Of a stretch of 64,000 nucleotides of DNA, positions 11,816 to 21,800 are shown piece after piece. Origin of the DNA: Ottelia alismoides (lineage: Eukaryota; Streptophyta; Magnoliopsida; Alismatales; Hydrocharitaceae). The DNA is taken from NCBI GenBank assembly GCA_037367405.1, contig JAZKJV010000297.1, positions 682,001 through 746,000 on the forward strand, read 5' to 3'. Numbering within the stretch: the stretch's first letter is position 1; each line of letters starts with the position of its first letter. Made by a program: the position numbers and the translations under genes. Below the pieces are notes generated by a model, which was given only the letters and a program-made list of their open reading frames with translations, was not told the origin of the DNA and did not search any database.

Positions 11816-12280
11816 TGCAGCGTGGATCCAACGAATAGGGTCCAATATTTATCTAATTTTATTGGTCAATTTTATTTACGTTTATTTAAGTTGTCGTGTC
11901 TTTAATTAAATAAATGAGATCGCCTGTGATCTCCAACAATTAGTTATAGATTTGATTTTTAAATTTGGTCGGTTAATTAGTTAGAGTCTAATTTGGATAA
12001 TTAGTTGTCAATTTAAATTAGTTACTCTTTTTGTAATCTCATCCCTCCTATATAAAGGGATGAGGGTCCATTGTTTTTAGACAGTTCAGTATGTTATCAA
12101 TCTGAGATTTATTCTCCCTCTTTATCTCTCTCTCTCTCCTTGCGGTCTACGCGTTCTTTCTCCTTCAACCTCGCGTAACAGGCGTGTTCTTCTCCTCGAC
12201 CCCTCCATTTTCTCCACAAATTCTACCGTTCAAATTAATTCAAATATTTTCTGTCGACGTGCCAATCCCATTTTGCATCA
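11816..12280 (+). repeat. 3' LTR of the 2.3-kb non-autonomous element
   Basis: Same TG...CA boundaries as the 5' copy, preceded by a polypurine tract at about 11801-11813. The sequence after 12280 resumes the host copia gag frame. Confidence 0.85.
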
Positions 12281-12587
12281 ATTTCTAGTAGCACCTGATC
12301 TAGAGTATGAGGTTGCTCGTTCAAATATACTTCCGGGTGCTACTATTCCTCACATGGAAGAAGCTTATCGCATATCCAGCAAGATAACTGTTTCATCGTC
12401 TGCTTCTAGTCAGACCTCCTCTACGATGGCCGCCTCCTGTGGTAGGGTTGACTCTTCTTGTGGCCGTGGACCTCGTGATATAGGTGGTTGTATTCATCAG
12501 TCGTGCATTTACTGTCATCGCTTGGGACACACAAAGAATACATGCTACTCCAAGCATGGTTTTCCCGCATCGGCTCGTGTAGTATAG
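12281..12587 (+). pseudogene. gag: copia-1 gag, C-terminal part with CCHC zinc knuckle
   Basis: The frame continues from the segment before 9968: LVAPDLEYEVARSNILPG corresponds to the conserved copia gag helix region (compare FLxGLxxxYExVRSQIL). A CCHC knuckle (CIYCHRLGHTKNTC) lies near 12509-12550 with the canonical C-x2-C-x4-H-x4-C spacing, used to bind genomic RNA. A stop follows at 12585. Confidence 0.85.
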
Positions 12588-12769
12588 CGGGTTGAGCCCC
12601 CTGTAGCTCCATCTGATAAGAGGTTAGATGGCATAGTGGCTCGATTGAGAAACATTATGCCCCCTTTTGGTCATGTTGCTTCGTTGCATGCTTCAAGAGC
12701 AATTCAGATGTTGTTGCCTCTACCTCTGCCAGTGCCTCATGTAGCATTTATGCTATTACTAATTGTCAT

Positions 12770-13294
12770 TGATCTGGTATTACAGAATGGATTATGAATT
12801 CCGACGTGTCACATCACATATGTGGAGATAGAGGTCAATTTGTTTCTTACATATAGGTTCCCCCTAGAAGAACAGTTGGCATAGTCGATGGCACTCATTC
12901 CTCAATTATAGGACAGGGGGAGATCAGTTTGATGCATTCGATGCATCTAAAGAATGTATTCATGCCCCTTATTTCTTTATCAGTTTGTTGTCTATTAGCC
13001 AGATTACAAAGGGCTTGCATTGTCGTAATATTTTTGAACTATCTTCTCTTATATTTCAGGACATTCTTAGGGGCAGGGTGATTGATTGTGGCCGTGAGCA
13101 GGGATGCCTCTATCGACTAGTCTGAACTCCATACGTTGGCTTATCCTCTAATCCTACAAGATCAATTTCCCCATTCATGTGGCACCGGCGCTTTGGTCAC
13201 CTTCCCCTTTAGAAGATGCGTCACATTCTCACTCAGATCTCACCTCGCACATCTAAAAAAACGAGACATGCCAAGTTAGGGAAGCACCACCAGT
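12770..13294 (+). pseudogene. pol: copia-1 protease and N-terminal integrase, decayed
   Basis: WIMNSDVSHHI near 12790 aligns with the copia protease site WIIDSGASDHM. The catalytic Asp-Ser-Gly is now Asn-Ser-Asp, so the enzyme would be dead. Further on, DILRGRVIDCGREQGCLYRL and FMWHRRFGHLP are the pre-integrase (GAG_pre-integrs) and HHCC-region signatures. The zinc region runs on as KLGKHHQ up to 13294, where the CACTA-like insert begins. Several stops are present. Confidence 0.75.
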
Positions 13295-13610
13295 CCCAAC
13301 CAATACCTAAATCCATTAGACAAACAAGTAAAACTCATTCCCAACCAATACCTGAGCATGTTTGGGATATATAAAAACCAATAGTGTTATGAAAGATGAT
13401 CTTATACCGCATCTCTCTCCAGTAGAATACCACCACATTCCATTGTAGCTCTTTTTACAAATACAAAATGTTATAGTTGCAAAATATAGTCATCATCCAA
13501 ATTTTGTTGCAAATAATGCTACAACAGTTATGAAATCTAATAATCACTTTAGTCTAAGAAGAAAGTTCGCCTAAATTGGAACTCATTCCTATCACATATA
13601 TAACTAAATC

Positions 13611-13622
13611 ATATTCAAAAAA
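13611..13622. repeat. Left target-site duplication of the RTE LINE
   Basis: ATATTCAAAAAA here is repeated exactly at 15709-15720, directly after the LINE's 3' microsatellite tail. Confidence 0.85.
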
Positions 13623-15677
13623 ATGAAGCAAGCAAGCTTCAGGGAGAAGGTTTTAAAAGACTTATCTTGGGATTGTAGCGGTAGTGCAAACGAGATGTGG
13701 GAGGCAGTAACATCTTGTATTCGAAAGGTAGCCAAAGAGATGCTAGGCGAGTCAAAGGGAGGAGCTCCATGTCAAAAGGAGGCTTGGTGGTGGAGTGAAG
13801 GGGTGCAAGAGAAGCTAAAAATAAAAAGAGCTTGCTTTAAAGCTATGTCTATGGATAGAACAGAGGAAACTGTCACAAACTACAAAATAGCGAAGAAGGA
13901 AGCAAAGAAGGCCGGAAGCGAAGCTAAGTCAAAAGCTTATGAAGTTTTGTATAAAAATCTCGACTCTAAGGAGGGACAGAAGGATATATTCAGGTTGACC
14001 AAAGCAAGAGAAAGAAAAACCAAAGACCTTTCTCAAGTGAGATGTATTAAGGACGAGGAAGGTCATGTGCTTGTTACTCAGAAGGATATAAAGACTAGAT
14101 GGGAGCAGTACTTCCATAAACTTTTCATTGGGGAAGGAAATAGAAATATCACTTTAGGTGATCTAGCTTATAGTGAAAGTTACTTGAATCGTGCATGCTA
14201 TAGACGGATACAAAGAAAGGAAGTAGAGGAGGCTTTGAAGGTTATGAGACCCAGAAAAGGTGTAGGACCGGATGACATCCCTGTAGAAGTATGGAGAGTT
14301 TTAGGTGCGCGTGGTTTGACTTGGCTTACGAATCTATTCAATGTTATTTGGCGAAGCAAGAAAATGCCTGAAGATTGGAGGAGGAGTATCGTGGTGCCTC
14401 TTTATAAGAATAAATGAGACATTCAAAATTGTTCAAATTTTAGAGGTATCAAGCTGATGTGTCACATTATGAAAATTTGGGAACGTGTGATCGAAAGAAG
14501 GTTGAGGCAAATTTCCACTGTAAAAGAAAACCAATTCGGATCCATGCTAGGTCGCTCAACGACTGAAGCCATCCATTTACTGAGGAGAACAATGGAGATT
14601 TATAGAGCTAAAAGGAAGAACCTCCACGTGATCTTTATTGATTTGGAGAAGGCTTATGATTCTGTCCCACGAGAGATATTGTGGAGAGTGTTGGAGAAGA
14701 GACAAATATCTGTCCTATACATTAACCTCATAAAGGACATGTATGATAGGGCTTTATCTTCTGTAAGGATCCCGTCTGAGAAGACTGGATATTTTGACAT
14801 CAACATTGGTTTACATCAAGGTTCTGCTTTGAGTCCATTTCTTTTTACTTTGATTATGGACGAGTTGACCAGTCACATGCAGGATGAGTTACCTTGGTGT
14901 ATGTTATTTGTTGATGATATTGTGTTAATTGACGAGACTGGAGATGGAGTAAATGAGAAGCTTGAGGTATGGAGACATGAGTTGGAGACTAAAGGATTTC
15001 TTATAAGTAGGGCTAAGACGGAATATATGGAGTGCACCTTTGATGGAAGCAATGGTGAAGGAATCGAGGTGAAGATTGGTGACGATAACATTCAGAAGAG
15101 AGATTCCTTTAGATATCTGGGATCTATTCTGCAACATGATGGGGAAATTGATGAAGATGTTACTAATACAATAAATGCAGGCTGGCTAAAGTGGAGAAGA
15201 GCCTCTGCTTTTCTCTGTGATAAGAAAATTCCTTTAAAGATTAAAGGAAAGTTTTACAAAGCAGCCGCGAGACCTGCTATGCTTTATGTATCTGAATGTT
15301 GGCTTGTGAACCATAGACATGTGCAGAGAATGAATGTAGCAGAAATGAAAATGCTAAGGTGGATGTGTGGACACACACGTAAAGATCGGATTCGGAATGA
15401 TGCAATCAGAAAGAAAGTTGGCATAGCTTCGATCGAGGATAAGATGCGAGAAAACCACTTAAGATGGTTTGGACATTTGCAAAGAAGATCGACTGATGCA
15501 CCAGTTAGGAGATGCGAGTGTTGGGATGTTGAGCCGGCTAAGAGAGGGCGAGGACGGCCCAAGAAGTGTTGGAAAGAGACCATACGAAGGGATCTTAGTT
15601 TTGTGGATATAAGCCCGGGATTGGCCCAAGATAGATCTGAATGGAGGCGAAGAATCCATGTAGCCGACCCTACTTAA
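13623..15677 (+). pseudogene. RTE LINE reverse transcriptase with one internal stop
   Basis: Two open stretches, 13623-14417 and 14421-15677 (the second in the same frame), are separated by a TGA at 14415-14417 where relatives would have a sense codon (NK-stop-DIQNC, expected NKGDIQNC). The first has the linker between endonuclease and RT plus RT fingers (PEDWRRSIVVPLYKNK). The second has LHVIFIDLEKAYDSVPRE (motif A), GLHQGSALSPFLF (motif B), FVDDIVL (the catalytic DD, motif C) and the plant-RTE C-terminal signature LRWFGHLQRRSTDAPVRRCE with RGRGRPKKCW. Only one base separates it from an open frame, so it is relatively young. It lacks the endonuclease. Confidence 0.9.
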
Positions 15678-15708
15678 TTGTGAGAAAAGGCTTTGTTGTT
15701 GTTGTTGT
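13623..15708 (+). mobile_element. RTE-clade LINE, 5'-truncated, with perfect 12-bp TSD
   Basis: It is flanked by a perfect 12-bp duplication (13611-13622 and 15709-15720). The 3' end is a short (TTG)n tract (about 15693-15707), typical of RTE elements, which lack poly(A). The endonuclease domain is missing, a usual outcome of incomplete target-primed reverse transcription. It encodes a nearly complete reverse transcriptase part. By TSD order it inserted into the CACTA-like element. Confidence 0.9.
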
Positions 15709-15720
15709 ATATTCAAAAAA

Positions 15721-16989
15721 TAATAATCACCATGGACAAAGAAAAAATCATTCAAAAAATACATATAGAATTTAATGGTTGTGTATTTTTACAGCCATCC
15801 ATATTAAGAGGTTAGAATTTTCACACATATTTAACAAAAAAAATCAAAGATAACTACATTAATTTTGAAGCTTGATTGACAGTGTCTTTTTGGTTAACAT
15901 ATCACACGTGGATTTAGATATCAAAAATCCAAACGAAAACATATTCAAATATTACCTTGTGATAAAAATTTTTGGTTTTTTCATGGACCACTTCCAAGAG
16001 TTGACATTATGGCACTTAAGATTCATATAAAGACTTGTCCAAAGCAATATGCGGCTTGCCAAGTCTTACCCATTCATATTCCTTGCAATCATAAAATGAT
16101 CTTACATTGTAAAAAAGTGTAATCAACAAACTATATCCATTCTTCAAAAAATATTGAAGTAAATTTATATAATTCAAAATAGGTATAATTACTTTTCCAT
16201 CATCCTCTAATATCTACATTCTAATCTCCTTCTATCCTCTCAATTGCTTCCACCAATAATGTTGCTTCCTTTGTAGTGCTTGTATTTTGGAACTATTGTT
16301 AATTATGATAAGTGCATAGGAATTTGTATAAACTTTAAGAAAAAGTCTCATGGGAATCCGATGACAACAAATGTACCTTCTTAGCAAAGGTATCTTATAA
16401 CAAATAATCATTTAACTGTATGAGAAAAATAGACATAGATGTCAACTTTTAGACAATGCATATCTATGTTTATTATAAACACACAATGCTTCTCAAGTAT
16501 GGTCGATGACGTCGCTCCCCTTTCTTCCCTATAGGTGGCCAAAATCACTTTTCATATGCATAACTCCTCTAACGAAGATCATGGAAGGCTTCAAGTAAGG
16601 ATATGGTAACACTTAGTGACAACAACAATTAAAATCATCATGTTAATAATACATATTAGGGATATTATACTATAATATTTGTATTTTACACCAGCAATAT
16701 AAAAACATACCAAACTCGGTCGAATGAGATGACAAGCACAATCGAAGGTAGGGTAGGAAACACGGTGGAGAAGGGTGCCATGACAGCGAGGAGAGAACCA
16801 CGATAGCAAGGAGGAAATGCGACAGCAAGACACAAGCACCACGATGAAGGAGCACCACGACGTCACATCGGTGAGGCACCACCCATGTTGGCGGTAGAGA
16901 GGAGAGGAGGAGAATAATAAAGAATTGGAGCAAACTAGGGAAAATGATCGGTTGGGGCCAATTTTTTCTAAGACACAATCAAGGACAGT
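15721..16989. other. Interior of the CACTA-like insert, noncoding
   Basis: The segment is AT-rich to about 16650, then of mixed composition with the imperfect repeat of ACGAYAGCRAGGAG-like blocks (16770-16860). Frames at 16591-16992 on the minus strand have no domain and do not resemble a transposase. Confidence 0.5.
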
Positions 16990-17650
16990 CATTTTAACCG
17001 TCCCCGATGGTGTCTGTTATGTCCAAATATCTTCTCTAATAGAGAGGGGACAATCATGATGGTCCCAACTATAATCAAAGGGGGCGATCGTAATGACCGT
17101 CTCCTCTACTAATCCTCGACTCTAGAGTAATTGGACGACACCATAAGCATAGAGGGGATGTGCAAAAGCATTCCCTATAGGTGCTTTCACCGACAAAAGC
17201 ATCCAATGAGCAACTAAGGCAAAGGGGACAGTCGTGGCAACTATCCCCTTTGGTATGGGTGATTTCACCCCAAAAGCGTCAAATGATAACTCAAGAAAAG
17301 GAGACCTTTGTAACGATTGTCCCCTCTGAACATCTTCGACTCCGGAGTTATGGGACGAAGCCAGAAGCATAGAAGGGACGGTCAAAACCGTCACCAATAG
17401 GTGCTTTCACTCACAAAAATAAACAATGAGCAACATAATCAAAGGGGATGGTTTTAACGACCGTCCCCTTTGGTCTCTCCCAGTTTAAGGAGAGCACTTG
17501 ACATCAGAGGGAACACTCATCTACTACAATCGTCCCCTTCTGAAATAGAAGGGACGATCACCAAACAACCATCATCTATGGCCGCATAAGGGACGGGCCC
17601 TCGGCAATTGTCCCCTGTTATCGTCTCATCTGGGACATTTTCTTGTAGTG
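16990..17650. repeat. CACTA subterminal repeat region
   Basis: Multiple copies of GGGGACGGTYRT-like motifs occur in both orientations. The clearest is a hairpin at about 17441-17472 (AAAGGGGATGG pairing with CCGTCCCCTTT). A longer direct repeat with a period of about 220 bp includes ATAGGTGCTTTCAC at 17177 and 17397. Such arrays are the binding sites of CACTA-encoded TNPA-like proteins. Confidence 0.7.
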
Positions 17651-18352
17651 AGTCCGCCTTTCCTAGTCATCGAGGTCGGAGTAGTAGCTCCCTTTTTGAG
17701 TTATTTCATGTTGACATTTGGGGTCTGAATCATGTAGCCGATCACCAAGAATACATATTTTACCTAGCTGTTGTTGATGATTTTTCTCGTTTGTCATGGA
17801 TTTTATTATTAAAGCATAAATCTGAGGTTGGGGATGTGATCAAATCTTTTTATCAATGAAATGCAAAATGTTATTTTCCTCTTCAATAAAATTTGTGCGA
17901 ACTAACAGTGCATTGGAATTCTGTACTCGTGCACTTTTACAATTCTTCTCATCATGTGGCATTAGTCATCAAACTTCATGTACCTATACGTCTCAACAAA
18001 ATGAGGATGCAGAACGAAAGCATCGACACTTACTAAATATTATTCGAACTCCTATTATTCATAGTTGTACCCCACATTCGTTCTGGGTGATGTGGTTCGT
18101 ACAACTTGTTATCTTGTAAATCGCATGCCCTCGTCGGTATTGAGTGAGAAATTTCCTTTCTCTCTGGCATTTCCAGAAGAGTTGTTCTCACTCGCTCCTC
18201 GCGTCTTTGGCTCAGTTGCCTTTGTACATCAGTTGTCTCCTGGTCTTGACAAGCTCTCTCTCACTCCAAGACAAAGAAGAGATATAGATGCTATAATCCA
18301 TTGTGCAGGAAATATTACGTTAGTGTTGATGTCACATTTGTTTAGTCGGTGA
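17651..18352 (+). pseudogene. pol: copia-1 integrase core (rve)
   Basis: The frame resumes after the CACTA-like insert. LFELFHVDIWG carries the first catalytic Asp. YLAVVDDFSRLSWILLLKHKSEV is the conserved beta-strand region. The second Asp is replaced: FVRTNSALEF stands where RTDNGxEF is normal. CTYTSQQNEDAERKHRHLL carries the catalytic Glu. The C-terminal region up to SPGLDKLSLTPR matches copia integrase. Frame changes near 17858 and 18110 break it into three ORFs. Confidence 0.85.
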
Positions 18353-18612
18353 TGTATTTTTCTCCTACAAGTGATAGGTTGACTTCATCAAATTCAAATG
18401 ATGAGGTCTACATGCCACCTCCTCCTAAAAGGCCATCACCACATCCATCACCATCTGTGCCAGTTGTTCCACCTCCACCACCTCCTTCACCTCTTCCTGT
18501 ACCACCACCTCCCACTATCCTAGCTCCACCCTTGCCACGGTACTACACTCGTCGGTCTGCTTCTGCTCATGGTCTTTGTCCATCATCCAACATGCCTCAG
18601 GTTTTTTTTTAA
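18349..18612 (+). pseudogene. pol: copia-1 proline-rich linker between integrase and RT
   Basis: The short open frame contains runs of Pro and ends with an LPRYYTRR-like motif. Copia polyproteins have this low-complexity linker after the integrase C-terminus (compare PLxVYxRR). A T-run at 18602-18609 closes the frame. Confidence 0.65.
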
Positions 18613-18916
18613 TACACTATTTCCAACAATGGGTCTAATGATGTGTCTGAGCAAGGAACCATTGCAGGAGTCTGGCATACAAATTGAGGAGATCCCAAAT
18701 GACCTGGATGTATCTATAGTACTTAAGAAGCAAAAGCACGCATGTGCCTCGTACCCTCTCGCTTCCCATGTTTCCTTCCATCGCTTGTCAAGGAAATTCA
18801 GATAGTTCGTAGTTTCTCTATCCGTTGTGGAGATTCCATGGAATTACCAAGAGGCATTGAGAGACAGTCAATGGCGTCTTACCATGAAAGAGGAGATGGT
18901 TGCGCTACAGTCGTGT

Positions 18917-19026
18917 AGTACATAAAGTTTGGTCCATGTTCCCACCGGAGCGTCTATAGTCAGTTGCAAGTAGTACCTAAAGTTTGGTCCATGTTCCCAC
19001 CGGAGCGTCTATAGTCAGTTGCAAGT
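18917..19026 (+). repeat. Tandem duplication, about 54 bp x 2, in the copia-1 RT region
   Basis: The block around AAAGTTTGGTCCATGTTCCC occurs at about 18925 and again at about 18979 and is almost identical for about 50 bp. The duplication adds codons just before the RT start (SCKWVFTVK) and arose after the element was already decaying or through replication slippage. Confidence 0.8.
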
Positions 19027-19746
19027 GGGTGTTTACAGTCAAACACCATACATATGCAAGTCTTGATCATTACAAGGCTAGATTGGTTGTGCATGGATTT
19101 ACTCAGACTTGCGAGGCAGATTATCTGGATACATTCTCCCATGTTGCTCACCACTCCATATTCCGAGTTCGTTTTGCAATTGATGTGGTGCGTGATTGGC
19201 CTTTATTTCAACTTGATGTTAAAAATGCACTTCTGTACGGAGATCTTCAGGAAAAAGTCTACATACAGCAGCCTCCGAGGTTTGTTGTTGAGGGGGAGTG
19301 TCAGCAGGTTTGTAGACTTCACAGGGTAATATAAGGCCTTAAGCAGAGTCCAAGGGTCGGGTTTCAGAAACTCTCAGATCTGATTGAGAAGCATGGATTC
19401 AAGAGATCAAATGTTTATCATTCATTATTTGTACAACGAACCCACAAAGGTGCGGTAGTTATCATGGTCTACATTCTTGTTACAGGAGATGATGCAGGGG
19501 ATCAAGAGGGTAAAGGAATTTCTTGACATACAGTTTGTCACCAAGGATCTTTGCACCTTACGGTACTTTTCAGGGTTAGAGTTTACCAGAAATCAACAAG
19601 ATCTTGTGATGACCCAAAGAAAGTATGTTACAGGCATGCTAATTGAGACATGTATAGTTGGATGTCGTCCTGTCACTACTCCTATGGATCCTAGCATGAG
19701 GCTATACAATGATGATACAGAAAAGGTGAACAGAAGAAGATACTGA
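18984..19746 (+). pseudogene. pol: copia-1 reverse transcriptase, catalytic motif deleted
   Basis: The sequence shows SCKWVFTVK, DHYKARLVVHGFTQ, FQLDVKNALLYGDLQEKVY (first catalytic Asp), VCRLHRV and GLKQSP in copia order. The motif-C region reads VYILVTGDD where copia has VYVDDIxxTGDD. The VDD residues are absent by an in-frame loss near 19467-19475, which removes the polymerase active site. A stop follows VI at 19332. LRYFSGLEFTRNQ and RKYVTGML belong to the connection subdomain. Confidence 0.85.
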
Positions 19747-20407
19747 GAATTGGTGGGAAAGCTTATTTACGTTACCATCACTACGTCAAACATCTCCTTT
19801 ATTGTTAGTCGAATTAGTCAGTCCATTGAACAACTACGATGGGTACATATGGATGCAATTCATATGATCTCGAGGTATCCGAAGTCATCCCCGGATGCAG
19901 GATTGTTGTTGAGGAAGGGGTATCCCTCACTATCACAGCTTGTGCAGATGCAGACTACGCAGAATATCCTAAGGACAGGAAGTCTACCTCAGACTTCAAT
20001 GTATTTGTTGGTGGCTCTCTAGTATCCTAGAAGAGTAAGAAGCAGATTGTGGTTGCCAGATCAAGTGCTGAATCAGAATATAGAGTTATAGCACAAGGGA
20101 GTATAGAGATGATGTGGGTTTGAGTTGTCTTAGATGATGTATATATAGATGTGACTCTTCCTATGCAATTACAATGTGATAATTAGGCAGCTTTATTCAC
20201 GGCAAAAAACCTGTCTTTCATGAGGGAACTAAACATATCGAAGTATTTTGCCACTATACACAGGATATGCTTCAAAAAGGCTTTATTTCTACTTCCCATG
20301 TTAGTTCAGGAGAGCAAACTACTAACATCTTTACCAAGGCATTGCTCGGAGGACCCTTTCAGAAGTGTACATCCAAGCTGAGTATGATTGACATCTATGA
20401 TCCATCT
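19747..20407 (+). pseudogene. pol: copia-1 RNase H, decayed
   Basis: VGKLIYVTITTSNISFIVSRISQ and DADYAEYPKDRKSTS (degenerate DADWAGxxxDRRSTS) are present. Further on, KSKKQIVVARSSAESEYR is the conserved copia RNase H strand. Stops and frameshifts occur after 20030. The region ends at the polypurine tract. Confidence 0.8.
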
Positions 20408-20590
20408 TGAGGGGGAGTGTAGAGATAATGATTATGTCTATGTATTGTTCTCTCGATTTATTTTGAATCATCTATCTTATGTAATTTACCTATGGGCATC
20501 TCCTTTATATAAGAGAGCCCTAGGGTTCCTTGGAATAAACAATTCTCATTCCCAATAATAATGAACAAATTATCTCAACTCAACGCATAC
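20408..20590 (+). repeat. Polypurine tract and 3' LTR of copia-1
   Basis: TTGAGGGGGAG (20407-20417) is a classical copia polypurine tract. It is followed by TGTAGAGA, starting the LTR at 20418. A TTATATAAGAGAGCC TATA-like box lies near 20511-20525. The LTR end is not certain; I place it near 20590. With the 5' LTR missing it cannot be confirmed. Confidence 0.6.
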
Positions 20591-20819
20591 ACCTTTGGTT
20601 TCCTTCATGTTAATCTTTGGATCACAACATGTCTCCTCAGTTAAAAAAATCTCCACTTCTCTCAAAGGAAAAAAGAAACGTGGGGATAGGTCCCTTTCAC
20701 AGGAGCTTCAAAATATGCCTCTTAAATACGAGATGTTGGAATGAGTCTCAAAATTACAATAAAAAATATATTAAAACAAGAAAAATAGATTAAATATTTT
20801 CTCTTGTGTGATTGTAAAA
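20591..20819. other. Noncoding spacer
   Basis: AT-rich sequence between two copia remnants; no ORF or motif recognised. Confidence 0.4.
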
Positions 20820-21430
20820 TATTATTGAAGCAGAGTATATTGAAGCCGAGTATATCGCTGTTGTTATGGGGTTTATAAAGATATGGTTTAAGATCATCCT
20901 GGTGTATATTAACATAAATCTTGAGCCACCTACAAGATTATACTATGACAATAAGATCACAATAAATTTTTCTGATAACTATGTCTTACATGACGGGTCA
21001 AGTACGCTGAGATCGATGACCACTTAAAAAGAGAATGGATTAATTGAAAGGAGCTTGTTTTACCATATATAAATGCGAAGAACAAGCTATTGATGTCATC
21101 ACTGAGGATTTACCACTATCAATTTTATAAGAATGTGTACAAGTTGGGCATATATGATCTATATGCCCAATTTGAGGGTAGGTGTTGAGTTGCTTTGTGT
21201 CATGTGGGTAAATGGAACATGAACGAGGATCCATTATCCATGTGAGACTATATATATAACCTGTCCCCTCTTTTTTCAGAAGTCAGGGAAAAGAAGACAA
21301 CCCTAGTTTGCTATAAATCTCATGTCATGGGGCTTTTCCCTTCCACTGAGAAGGGTTTCCACACAAATTTTTGTGTTCTATTGTTTGTCTCTGTGTTGGT
21401 TTGATTCTGCAAACTAATCCTAAAGAAGGA
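20820..21430 (+). mobile_element. Second copia remnant: RNase H tail, polypurine tract and LTR
   Basis: AEYIAVVMG near 20835 corresponds to the copia AEYxAxxxG strand. The residues after it (LYYDNKITINF) match the CDN region. Then comes a purine tract (TTTGAGGGTAGG, 21171-21182) followed by TGTTGAGTTG from 21183, which starts an LTR of about 250 bp. No upstream pol is present, so the remnant is 5'-truncated. Stops are frequent. Confidence 0.65.
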
Positions 21431-21800
21431 AACTATTATTGAATCCAATGATAAGAAATTCTCAATTAAAAAGGACTGCATTAAAGCCCTAATTTTCAAA
21501 GCAAACAGAGTATTGATGAAGGTTTGAGTGGACTTTTGAACACGTTATGTTTTGTTGCTTTAATATTAAACATGAAGAATTCTGTTATCAAATATTGCTA
21601 ATAGTTGTAGATAGAAGGAAACTATTTTTGAATCCAATGATAAGAAATTCTCAATCAAAAAGGACCGCATTAAAGCCCTAATCTTCAAAGCAAATAGAGT
21701 ACCGATGAAGATTTGAGTGGAATATTGAACATTTTATTTTTTGTTGCTTTAAGATTAAATGTGAAGAGCTCTATTATGAAATATTGCTAATAGTTGTAGA
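21425..21800. repeat. Tandem duplication, period about 189 bp, two copies
   Basis: The block beginning GAAGGAAACTATT occurs at 21425 and 21614 and continues in register to the shared ending ATATTGCTAATAGTTGTAGA. The copies differ at scattered positions (roughly one in twelve by eye), so the duplication is not recent. No ORF spans it. Confidence 0.8.

Larger units (their letters stand above)
9969..12280 (+). mobile_element. Non-autonomous LTR retrotransposon (TRIM/TR-GAG-like), 2.3 kb
   Basis: Two near-identical LTRs, 9969-10434 and 11816-12280 (466 and 465 bp), begin TGCAGCGTGG and end TTTTGCATCA. A primer site for initiator tRNA-Met (TGGTATCAGAGC) lies at 10437-10448. A polypurine tract (AGCGGAGGAGAG) lies just before 11816. 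No protease, reverse transcriptase or integrase is present. It sits inside the copia-1 gag frame. The flanks share ATTTCTA (9961-9967 and 12281-12287), though the exact 5-bp duplication is blurred by one extra A. The high LTR similarity suggests it is much younger than its host copia. I cannot decide between copia and gypsy parentage. Confidence 0.85.
13295..17650 (+). mobile_element. CACTA-like DNA transposon insert in copia-1 integrase
   Basis: The copia frame ends with codons for KHHQ plus AGT (13292-13294) and resumes with AGT CCGCC (17651 on), coding SAFPSHRG. AGT is thus a perfect 3-bp target duplication, the CACTA hallmark. The right end, TTTTCTTGTAGTG (17638-17650), is a canonical CACTA terminus. 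The right subterminal zone has inverted GGGGAYGG-type repeats. The left end (CCCAACCAATACC) is not a CACTA terminus. No TNP2-type transposase is visible, so it is non-autonomous. It hosts an RTE LINE at 13623-15708. Confidence 0.7.
9376..20590 (+). mobile_element. Decayed Ty1/copia element (copia-1) carrying nested insertions
   Basis: The order gag, protease, integrase, reverse transcriptase, RNase H is the copia order. The gag frame is interrupted at 9968 and resumes at 12281. The integrase frame is interrupted at 13294 and resumes at 17651. No 5' LTR or initiator-Met primer site is visible before the gag ATG, so the 5' end is truncated at the junction with the Athila LTR (about 9376). The 3' end has a polypurine tract (about 20408-20417) followed by an LTR start, TGTAGAGA, at 20418. 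Many stops and frameshifts make it inactive. Confidence 0.85.

Noticed and set aside
16591..16992. 133-codon minus-strand ORF as a CACTA transposase fragment
   Set aside because: No TNP2/TNPA motif; Ser/Cys/Leu-rich composition from repeats, not a transposase.
17608..17650. Start of the integrase ORF at ATG 17608
   Set aside because: The first 14 codons lie inside the CACTA-like terminus; true copia coding resumes only at 17651.
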